Of a stretch of DNA of 64,000 bases, positions 43,694-50,450 are shown piece after piece. The stretch is from assembly GCA_021846275.1 (NCBI GenBank), contig JAJZBZ010000003.1, positions 434,001 through 498,000 on the forward strand. Reading direction: 5' to 3'. The DNA is from Acidobacteriota bacterium. Its GTDB lineage: Bacteria; Acidobacteriota; Terriglobia; Terriglobales; Acidobacteriaceae. A model generated the notes under the pieces. That model did no database searches and had not been told where the DNA came from. It saw nothing but the letters and a program-made list of their open reading frames with translations. Every line of letters starts with the position of its first letter. Positions within the stretch are counted from its first letter, which is position 1. A program made the translations under genes and the position numbers.

Positions 43694-45280
43694 TCAGCTC
43701 GCTGATTCCCATGGACGCTTCGCTCCCGTTCCGACTGTCGGCGGCACCTCCACCGTCGTCACCACGCTCCGGTGCCCGGCCGCATCCACCGTCCTCACGC
43801 CAAAGGTCACATTGTCCTTTGACACCGGCACCGTCACCATCATCGCCGCTCCGCCATTGGCCTCGAAATCCTTGCCAAACTGCCAATCTCCGGCATCCGT
43901 CTCGCGCCACACCAGCTCATAGTGAAACCGCCCCGCAGGCAGCGGACTCGGCGCATTCCAGCTCAGCGTCGTCCCGTTCTCCAGCCGCTCGGCATGAATC
44001 TTCAGCCCCGTCGGCGCGCCCGGTGCCGCCGCCAGCGTCGCCAGGGTCGCCGCATTCACCCTCGCCACATTCGCCACATACCCGAAGTCCACAAACTTCA
44101 GCAGATCCCCATACTGCACGCCATTCTCCACGCGCACATCCTGGTGCTGATGATGAAAATCCTCGCGCCACTCCGTCACCCGCACCGCCGCAAATCCCTG
44201 CGCGTTGAAGCTCATATGATCGCCTCCGCGCAGGTATCTGTCCGGCCTCGCCACCAGAAACACCGTAAACCGCTGCGTCCCGTGCAACCCGTTCAAGTAC
44301 GTCCGCGCCGCCTCAGCCATCGCCCGCGCCAGTTGTCGGCTCGGCGCGTCGTCCAACAGCCCCAGCGCGCGCAGCCTTCGCGCCTGTCCCGCATCCGCCG
44401 TCGCCGGCACACCCTCGGAAAACACACGCACCACGTCCTTGCGCTGCAACCGGTCGCCCGGCGTCGTATTCCCGCCCACAATGTCGTCGTTCAGCACGCC
44501 CGCCAGATTCCACCCCTCCGCACGCGCCAGCTTCGCCAGATGCGTCGATCCATACAATCCCTGCTCCTCGCCCGCCACCGCGGCAAACACCAGCGTCCCC
44601 GGCCAATGCCCCCTGCGGCTGGCCTCGGCGAGCACCCGCGCCGACTCCAGCGACACCGCCACGCCCGAGGCGTCGTCATTGGCTCCCGGTGCCGCGCCGT
44701 GGTCATCCTCGTTGCGCGAATCCCGCGAATCGTAATGTCCCGTCACCAGAAACATCGGCCCATTCGTCTCCGTCCCGCGCAGAATCGCATACACGTTCGT
44801 AATCGGCGTCGGTCGCGCCACGCGGCCCGAAGCCGGCTGCACAAACGTATCCCGCTTGACCTCCAGACACCCGCCACATTGCCGGCTGATCGCCTCGAAC
44901 TGCCCGTAAATCCAATCCGCCGCCGCCGTCACGCCCTGGCCCGGCGGCAGGTCCGTCTCCGCGCTCGACAGTGTGCTCCGCGTCCCAAACCCCACCAGCG
45001 TCGCAATCGTCTTCTCGATCCGCGCCGAAGAAATCTCCCTCAGCGCCCCGGCAATCACCGGGTCCGCCGGAGCCGCCTTCAGCCGCGCGCCATACGCCTC
45101 ATAATCCGGAACCGCCAGCTTCGCACCCGTCGGCTGCGCACCCGCCGACTTCCCGCTCCCGGTCTGCGCATTCTGCGTCGTCGCCATTCCCTGCGCCATG
45201 CTCCCCGCCGCGCCCCACGCCAGAGCCATCCACATCGCGCAAACCCCCATCCATCGCACATCCGCTCCGCTCACCCTCAC
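43694..45280 (-). CDS. Secreted M28-family metallopeptidase with C-terminal Fn3-like domain
   Basis: 528 aa with a signal peptide (MWMALAWGAAGSMAQG). The M28 aminopeptidase domain has zinc-binding VTGHYDSRD, PGANDDASGVAV and AGEEQGLYGS, plus LNDDIVGGN, a complete di-zinc site. The C-terminal part (about 430-528) looks like a fibronectin type III domain (APTGLKIHAERLENGTTLSWNAP). It releases N-terminal amino acids or acts on peptides outside the cytoplasm. The GTG at 45280, seven bases after AGGAGG, is preferred to one codon earlier. Confidence 0.92.
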   Translation of the reverse strand: MRVSGADVRWMGVCAMWMALAWGAAGSMAQGMATTQNAQTGSGKSAGAQPTGAKLAVPDYEAYGARLKAAPADPVIAGALREISSARIEKTIATLVGFGTRSTLSSAETDLPPGQGVTAAADWIYGQFEAISRQCGGCLEVKRDTFVQPASGRVARPTPITNVYAILRGTETNGPMFLVTGHYDSRDSRNEDDHGAAPGANDDASGVAVSLESARVLAEASRRGHWPGTLVFAAVAGEEQGLYGSTHLAKLARAEGWNLAGVLNDDIVGGNTTPGDRLQRKDVVRVFSEGVPATADAGQARRLRALGLLDDAPSRQLARAMAEAARTYLNGLHGTQRFTVFLVARPDRYLRGGDHMSFNAQGFAAVRVTEWREDFHHQHQDVRVENGVQYGDLLKFVDFGYVANVARVNAATLATLAAAPGAPTGLKIHAERLENGTTLSWNAPSPLPAGRFHYELVWRETDAGDWQFGKDFEANGGAAMMVTVPVSKDNVTFGVRTVDAAGHRSVVTTVEVPPTVGTGAKRPWESAS

Positions 45281-45450
45281 CACTCACCCTCCTCGAATTT
45301 CAAACACGCTTTCCCGCCACGGCACCATCCCAAGCCGGGCTTGACCCCACCCCGCCACTCGCCGCAAACTAGCCAAGTCGGGGCTGCTTCTTTGCTGTCA
45401 TCCTACACGCCCCACCCATCTCTCACGCCGCTCACCGGAGGACCGCATCC

Positions 45451-45651
45451 ATGCCCGATTGTTCCGACTGCGAAAGCCCGCTCGACCTCGACGAGGAAAG
45501 CCTCGACGAAGGCGACATCGTCGTCTGCGACGAGTGCGGTGCCGAGTACGAAGTCGTCGCCATCGATCCGCTCGAACTCGCCCCCGTCAACTCCGACGAT
45601 CTCGACGACGAGGACGACGATTTCTACAACGAAGACGAGGACAAGGAATGA
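45451..45651 (+). CDS. LysW-like amino-group carrier domain protein
   Basis: 66 aa with two zinc-binding Cys pairs (Cys4, Cys7, Cys26, Cys29) in the LysW pattern CxxC-LDLDEESLDEGDIV-CxxCGAEYEVVAIDPLEL. LysW carries amino-adipate or glutamate on its C-terminal Glu during lysine or arginine synthesis and normally ends in a short EDWGE tail. Here the end is a long acidic tail (46-66) finishing in Lys-Glu, and no lysX, lysZ or lysY is near. It may be an orphan carrier or a small zinc protein. GGAGG precedes the ATG. Its stop overlaps the next start as ATGA. Confidence 0.75.
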   Translation: MPDCSDCESPLDLDEESLDEGDIVVCDECGAEYEVVAIDPLELAPVNSDDLDDEDDDFYNEDEDKE

Positions 45652-46040
45652 CTCTCACCCACCTCCCGGCACGCAATTCCCCGGGTCGCACCAGCCACGC
45701 TCGCCTCACGCGCCGCTCCGCCATTCTCGCGCTCTTTGCCGTCGTCTGCCTCGCGCTTCTTCCCGCCCGCGCCCAGAGCTTCGACCGCCGCAACATCAGC
45801 GGCATCGTCACCCTCGACGGCAAAACCGTCAGCAACGCCACCGTCTTTCTTCAGGACGCGAAAACCAAGGACCTGCGCAGCTTCACCAGCAACGCCGACG
45901 GCAGCTTCAGCTTCGCTCAGGTTGGCATGATCGACGACTACCAGGTCTGGGCACAGAAAGGCGCGCGCAAAAGCAAAATCCACGCCGTCAGCTCCTTTGA
46001 CACCCGCACCGACGTCCACATGGAACTCAAACTGAAATAG
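45648..46040 (+). CDS. Secreted carboxypeptidase-regulatory-like domain protein
   Basis: 130 aa. The signal peptide (AILALFAVVCLALLPARA) is followed by one beta-sandwich domain of the carboxypeptidase-regulatory-like type: ISGIVTLDGKTVSNATVFLQ, then SNADGSFSFAQV and VHMELKLK. Such domains occur in secreted binding proteins and TonB-dependent receptors. The ATG overlaps the LysW-like stop, with AAGGA just before it, so the two are translationally coupled. Confidence 0.85.
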   Translation: MTLTHLPARNSPGRTSHARLTRRSAILALFAVVCLALLPARAQSFDRRNISGIVTLDGKTVSNATVFLQDAKTKDLRSFTSNADGSFSFAQVGMIDDYQVWAQKGARKSKIHAVSSFDTRTDVHMELKLK

Positions 46041-46081
46041 ACGCTCCACCCACGCAGCCCGCGCGGCCCTGTGCGCGTAAC

Positions 46082-47041
46082 TCAGGCCACCGTCGGCACC
46101 TCGGCCGAAAGAATGTTCATCGGCGTCAGCCCGCGCTGCCGCAGCGTCCTCAGCGACAGCGCGTCGTGCCGCTTCGCCAGCCGCTGCCCATTGTGATCCG
46201 CCACCAGCTCGCAGTGAAACCAGTTCGGAGCCGCATACCCCAGCGCGCGAAACAGCAGAATCTGCCGCGCCGTCGACAGCAGCAGGTCCGCTCCGCGCAC
46301 CACCTCGCTGATCTCCATCATCCCGTCATCGACCACCGTCGCCAGTTGATAACTCGCCACGTTATCCCGCCGCCACACCAGAAAATCTCCAAAATCCACG
46401 CCCGCCACAAACCGCTGCGGCCCCAGATTCTGGTCCACAAACTCCACCGCCACTCCATCCGGCACGCGAAACCGCCAGTTCACACGCTCCGGTAACATCC
46501 GCTCCGAATTCGGCCCCGGCAACTGCGCCAGCTCCACGTCAAACGTCCGGCACGTCCCCGGATAAATCAACTCCTCGTCCACTTCCGCGCCGCGCGCCGC
46601 CGCTCCCTCGTGCGGTGCCAGCGCCGCCTGCGCCAGCTCCCGCCGCGTACACCGGCAGGGATACACAAACCCCCGCCGAATCAGCTTGTGCAGCGCCGCC
46701 GCATAGATCGCCTTCCGCCTGCTCTGCTCATACGGCCCGAACTTCCCACCCTTGTCCCCGCTTCTGTCCGGACCCTCCTGCCAGCGAATCCCCAGCCAGC
46801 GCAGGTCTTCCATCGCCGCCTCGGCAAACTCCGCCCGGCTCCGCTCCGGGTCCAGATCATCCATGCGCAGAATCAGCGTCCCGCCCGCCTCGCGCGCACG
46901 CTGGCTCGCCGTCCAGAACGTCCGCGCATGCCCCACATGCAGCAGACCCGTCGGCGTCGGAGCCAGCCGTCCCCGATAGCTCGACCGCGCCACCGCCGTC
47001 GATTTTGTCGCCGTAGTCTTTGCCATCACCGTTATCGCCAT
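46082..47041 (-). CDS. gluQ: Glutamyl-Q tRNA(Asp) synthetase
   Basis: 319 aa from ATG 47041 (46082 stop; 47026 and the GTG at 47077 are alternatives). It is a truncated glutamyl-tRNA synthetase without the anticodon-binding domain. The HIGH-type motif is HVGH (35-38 in GLLHVGHA), and the KMSKS-type loop is QRLAKR near residue 290. Zinc-binding Cys residues lie in YPCRCTRRE and GTCRTF. The enzyme attaches glutamate to queuosine in tRNA(Asp). Its presence implies queuosine modification elsewhere in the genome. Confidence 0.93.
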   Translation of the reverse strand: MAITVMAKTTATKSTAVARSSYRGRLAPTPTGLLHVGHARTFWTASQRAREAGGTLILRMDDLDPERSRAEFAEAAMEDLRWLGIRWQEGPDRSGDKGGKFGPYEQSRRKAIYAAALHKLIRRGFVYPCRCTRRELAQAALAPHEGAAARGAEVDEELIYPGTCRTFDVELAQLPGPNSERMLPERVNWRFRVPDGVAVEFVDQNLGPQRFVAGVDFGDFLVWRRDNVASYQLATVVDDGMMEISEVVRGADLLLSTARQILLFRALGYAAPNWFHCELVADHNGQRLAKRHDALSLRTLRQRGLTPMNILSAEVPTVA

Positions 47042-47201
47042 CGCAGCCGCGCACCCATCTGTTCCGCGCCTGCTCACTCTGCCAGTCTACGCACGCCGCG
47101 CACCGCCCCGCCACCCTCACCCGATGCCATTCCTGATTCCCGCCGCCAGCCCTGTTCCCGCAACCTTCCGCATCAGCCCGCGCCGTTGTCGCCTCCGCCT
47201 T

Positions 47202-47432
47202 TTGGTTGTCATTCCCGCAGGGAATCTGCTTCTGCTCTTGCTTTTGCCTTTGCTCTTGCTCTTGCTTTTCTTGGTTGTCATTCCCGCAGGGAATCTGCTT
47301 TTGCTTTTGCTTTTGCTCTTGCTTTTGCTTTTGCTTTTCTTGGTTGTCATTCCCGCAGGGAATCTGCTTCTGCCTTTGCTTTTGCTCTTGCTTTTGCTTT
47401 TCTTGGTTGTCATTCCCGCAGGGAATCTGCTT
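47202..47432. repeat. Four-copy palindromic repeat alternating with a hexamer microsatellite
   Basis: A 30-base unit beginning TTGGTTGTCATTCCCGCAGG occurs at 47202-47231, 47271-47300, 47340-47369 and 47403-47432. Each holds the palindrome ATTCCC-GCA-GGGAAT. The 39, 39 and 33 bases between units are TGCTTT/TGCTCT hexamer runs. Periods of 69, 69 and 63 differ by one hexamer. All frames stay open, and the minus strand would read SRFPAGMTTKK(SK)n, but I do not call a gene. Confidence 0.9.
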
Positions 47433-47461
47433 CTCCCATCGTCCTCAGCGAAAGCCCGCCT

Positions 47462-47592
47462 GCGACCAGCGGGAGCGCCACGGCGCGAACGCGCGGCTGC
47501 TGCATGCAATGCCGCGACCAGCGGGAGCGCCGCAACTGTCGGTGGCGCGCAAAGCGCGCGTCTGCTGCATGCAATGCCTGCATGCAATGCCC
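47462..47592. repeat. Second cluster of interleaved direct repeats upstream of gluQ
   Basis: GCGACCAGCGGGAGCGCC occurs at 47462-47479 and 47514-47531. CTGCTGCATGCAATGCC occurs at 47497-47513 and 47562-47578, and TGCATGCAATGCC again from 47579. The cluster lies between the Y-family polymerase stop and the first repeat array, with no gene. Confidence 0.85.
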
Positions 47593-47595
47593 GGG

Positions 47596-48984
47596 TCAGA
47601 AAATCTCCGGAATCGTCCGAAACGCGATCCGCGTCGGCGCAGCCTTCAGCGCCGTCATCATCGTCGCCGGAGCCAGCGTGCCCAGCCCGTATTTCCCATT
47701 CACAGCATCCATCGCCGTCGCCAGCTTCCGCCGCTGCCTGCTGCCGTCCTCGTCCTCAAACAGCGTCAGCCTGTGCTCGGCCTCGCTCACCAGCTCGCCC
47801 AGCGTCACCGACACAAAAAACGGCTGCGTCTTCTCCGGCGGCATCATCTCCCACAGCCGCCGCAGCACCTCAATCAGCGTCGTCGTATCCTGACACTCCG
47901 CAATCGCCGCCTCGCGATGCCAGGTCTCCGACCGTGCCGGTCCAAACGGCGTCGAACCCCGCATCGGAGCCTTGCCCACAAACCCCACGCTCACGCTCAC
48001 ACGCCCCGCCCACAATCCCTCCCTGCGCATCCGCATCGCCGCCTTGTGCAGCAGCTTCAGCGCCACCGCCCACGCCTTGTCCACCGTCCGCAGCTCCGGC
48101 CCCAACACATGCTGGTGCCCCATCGACTGCGCATGACCGGCATCCTCCAGGTCAAAATCCTCTCCGCGCAGCCAATACCACAGCCGCTCGCCCCACACCG
48201 ATCCCCACAGCCCATGCATCTGCTCCCGGCTCTGCGCCATCAGCTCCGCCATCGACCCAATCCCCTGCGCCCGCAGCCGTTTTTCCGTCCGCGCTCCGAT
48301 CCCCGGCAAATCCCGCAGCTCCAGCCCCAGCAACGCATCCCGCAGCAAATCCGGCGGCAGCGCCACCAGCCCATCCGGCTTCTCCATATCGCTTGCAATC
48401 TTCGCCAGCCATCGATTCGGCGCCAGCCCCACCGAACACCGCAGCGTTCCACCCGCAACCCCGCCAATCGCCCGCTTCACCCGCTCGCCCAGCCGCAGCG
48501 CCTCCACCAGCTCGCGCTCGCGCCCCATCAGTCGGCAAGCCATCTCGTCAATCGACAGCACCGCCGTCACCGGCAGACAACCCTCCACCGCCTCCACAAT
48601 CCTGTGGTGATACTCCACATACAGCTCGTGCCGAGCCTCCACCAGCTCAATCCCCGGACACATCCGCCGCGCCTCGCCCACCAGCGTCCCCGTCTTCACC
48701 CCAAACGCCTTCGCTTCGTAACTGGCTGCAATCACGCTCGTCGTATCCGCCTGCAACGGCACCACCGCCACGGGACGATTCCTCAGCTCCGGCCTGGCAT
48801 CCTGCTCGCACGAAGCAAAATACGAGTTCAGATCGACGAAAATCCAGTTCAGCTCCCGCCGCGCAGCCTCACGCGACCCAGCCTCGCGAGTCCCGGCCTC
48901 ACGCCGATCAGCCACGCCACGCGCCAGCTCAAGCTGTCCCGCGCCCGCCATCCCTTCGCCCGCGTCTCTGGCCTCGTCCGCCAT
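47596..48984 (-). CDS. Y-family DNA polymerase (DinB/UmuC type)
   Basis: 462 aa. The catalytic core begins at WIFVDLNSYFASCEQ (Asp51) and continues with VLSIDEMA (Asp146, Glu147), the metal-binding acidic residues of translesion polymerases. LRCSVGLAPNRWLAKIAS and the helix-hairpin-helix LRDLPGIGARTEKRL follow, then a little-finger region. It copies damaged DNA with low fidelity. The N-terminal 45 residues are an extension containing a tandem REAGT/REAGS/REAAR repeat and may be disordered. The C-terminal third diverges from standard Pol IV. Confidence 0.88.
   Translation of the reverse strand: MADEARDAGEGMAGAGQLELARGVADRREAGTREAGSREAARRELNWIFVDLNSYFASCEQDARPELRNRPVAVVPLQADTTSVIAASYEAKAFGVKTGTLVGEARRMCPGIELVEARHELYVEYHHRIVEAVEGCLPVTAVLSIDEMACRLMGRERELVEALRLGERVKRAIGGVAGGTLRCSVGLAPNRWLAKIASDMEKPDGLVALPPDLLRDALLGLELRDLPGIGARTEKRLRAQGIGSMAELMAQSREQMHGLWGSVWGERLWYWLRGEDFDLEDAGHAQSMGHQHVLGPELRTVDKAWAVALKLLHKAAMRMRREGLWAGRVSVSVGFVGKAPMRGSTPFGPARSETWHREAAIAECQDTTTLIEVLRRLWEMMPPEKTQPFFVSVTLGELVSEAEHRLTLFEDEDGSRQRRKLATAMDAVNGKYGLGTLAPATMMTALKAAPTRIAFRTIPEIF
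48866..48910. repeat. 15-bp tandem repeat inside the Y-family polymerase extension
   Basis: Three imperfect copies (48866-48880, 48881-48895, 48896-48910) beginning GCCTC(A/G)CG on the plus strand. They encode the repeated REA-type pentapeptides at residues about 28-42 of the polymerase. Confidence 0.75.
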
Positions 48985-49160
48985 GCTCCGCCGGTTCTCC
49001 TCGCACGCCCCATTTTCCCCTTATTTTCGCCTTTATGCAACCGAAAACTTCCCCGCATTTTTCCCTGTCCCGCCTATTCCCGCAGGTGCTACACTTGCTC
49101 GCAACAGTCCCACTCTGGATTTTTCCCGCAATTCGCTCTCATCCACGAGGGAACTGCCGG

Positions 49161-49166
49161 TACAAT
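49161..49166 (+). promoter_or_regulatory. Candidate -10 box (TACAAT) for the small membrane protein gene
   Basis: TACAAT lies 68 bases before the ATG at 49235, giving a leader of about 60 bases that holds GAGG. It faces away from the polymerase gene. Confidence 0.35.
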
Positions 49167-49234
49167 TCTTGCGTCTAACAAAATAAGGATTGGATTCACC
49201 GATCCGCTACGAACGATTTTTCGAGGCAGCGACT

Positions 49235-49387
49235 ATGCACTCTCTCATACACACCCTGACTTCCGCGAGCTTTCTCTTCGCCGCGTTGATCACACTGGGC
49301 GTGGGCGTGCTTCTCTTCTGCTGTGTCGGATGCACGCGCTGTCCGGGCAAGGAAGAGGACGACCTCTTCCGTCATCGCTCGGCATAG
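49235..49387 (+). CDS. Small single-pass membrane protein
   Basis: 50 aa. One membrane helix (FLFAALITLGVGVLLFCCVG) is followed by a Cys-rich stretch (Cys-Cys-Val-Gly-Cys-Thr-Arg-Cys) and a charged tail (GKEEDDLFRHRSA). GAGG lies nine bases before this ATG; the TTG at 49190 would add 15 residues without a proper ribosome site. The layout resembles the 36-aa protein at 53403-53513. Function unknown. Confidence 0.6.
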   Translation: MHSLIHTLTSASFLFAALITLGVGVLLFCCVGCTRCPGKEEDDLFRHRSA

Positions 49388-49459
49388 CCAGCCAACGCGC
49401 AAATTATCCGCTCGTTCCCGCGGACAGCGGCGGATTTGTCCTCAAAACCCTGCTTTCGC

Positions 49460-50182
49460 TCAGGCCTCAGTCTTTTCTTCCTGCTTCTCCGCGCTCTCGC
49501 CCGCAGCCTCCGCGCTCACATCCACGCGATGCAGTTGAATCGTTGTCGTCGGAAACGCCGGTGACTTCGGATTCGGAATCTTGCCCGTCGTCACGCGTCC
49601 CCGCTGGATCGACTCGGCCAGGATCATCTGCCGCTGCTCCGGATGCCGCGTCCACGCAAACATCTTGCGCGGGAGATACGCATCGCGAAACCACTTCAGC
49701 GCAATGAAAGCATGCCCGCCGCGCTCGGCCTCCGCCAGCGCGCCGCACAGTTGCTCCACCGCCGCATCCATCTCCTCCGGCAACAGCGCCACCGCCTCCG
49801 AGGCCCAGCTTCGCGGTGCCTGCGTCTTTCCGTTGCGACCAACGCCGCGCATCCTCACCGGCGCGCTCGCGCGGTTCCACGGCTCCGGCTGCTCCGCCGC
49901 CTCGCCATCCTCGCCCACGCGCTCAAAATAAATCCGTATCTCGTCCTCGTCCGGATTCCAGCTTGAAGCCGCCGCGCCCCGCCGCTTACTGCGGCCATTT
50001 TCGCTGCACAGCTCCACCATCACCTGATATCCCTCAGGCGCCAGAAACCGCGCCACCCGCTCCATCCCCGGACAGTCCTGATCCGCAAGGTTCTCCAGAA
50101 CCTCTTCGATCATCTCCTCCGCGTCGGGAATGCTCATATCGGACGGCTGCAAATTCAATCCAGCTTTATGCCAGGTGCTCAT
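49460..50182 (-). CDS. Protein of unknown function
   Basis: 240 aa, acidic and soluble, with no signal peptide. The N-terminal part has an acidic helix (DAEEMIEEVLENLADQDCPG), the middle is WNPDEDEIRIYFERVG, and the C-terminal part has GGHAFIALKWFRDAYLPRKM and TTTIQLHRVDV. No family is recognised. AGAGGA precedes the ATG. It is divergent from the large secreted protein gene at 50451. Confidence 0.75.
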   Translation of the reverse strand: MSTWHKAGLNLQPSDMSIPDAEEMIEEVLENLADQDCPGMERVARFLAPEGYQVMVELCSENGRSKRRGAAASSWNPDEDEIRIYFERVGEDGEAAEQPEPWNRASAPVRMRGVGRNGKTQAPRSWASEAVALLPEEMDAAVEQLCGALAEAERGGHAFIALKWFRDAYLPRKMFAWTRHPEQRQMILAESIQRGRVTTGKIPNPKSPAFPTTTIQLHRVDVSAEAAGESAEKQEEKTEA

Positions 50183-50438
50183 ACATTTCCTCTTTCTAGT
50201 TCTTCCCTGCTCTGTTCGCTCGACGCGAGCTACCTCTATGACGTACGTCCGCGCAAGGGCAACGGATGAAAGATATATCGCCTTTGCCTATTCTCCTGCA
50301 AGCGCGCTCTCGATTGCACGAGAAATCGTCTGCCACTTTCGCAGTACCCTGCGACGCAGAAAATTCCGGCACTTCCTTTTGATCGCGTCAATCCGCCGCT
50401 GCAAACGCCCCCGGCTGTCATTTCACACAAGGAAACGT

Positions 50439-50444
50439 ACAATA
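50439..50444 (+). promoter_or_regulatory. TACAAT -10 box 6 bases before the start of a secreted protein gene
   Basis: TACAAT ends 6 bases before ATG 50451. The only AAGGA is 17 bases upstream of the ATG, too far to act as a ribosome site, and would lie outside the transcript. A leaderless mRNA is likely if the box is used. Confidence 0.45.
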
Positions 50445-50450
50445 AAAACT

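Noticed and set aside
47202-47432. CRISPR-like array of four repeats
   Set aside because: The spacers are not unique: all are TGCTTT/TGCTCT hexamer runs, their length changes by hexamers, and no cas gene is present.
47117-47587. 156-codon minus-strand frame encoding SRFPAGMTTKK-type repeats
   Set aside because: It is produced by the repeat array, which leaves all frames open; no ribosome site or domain supports it.
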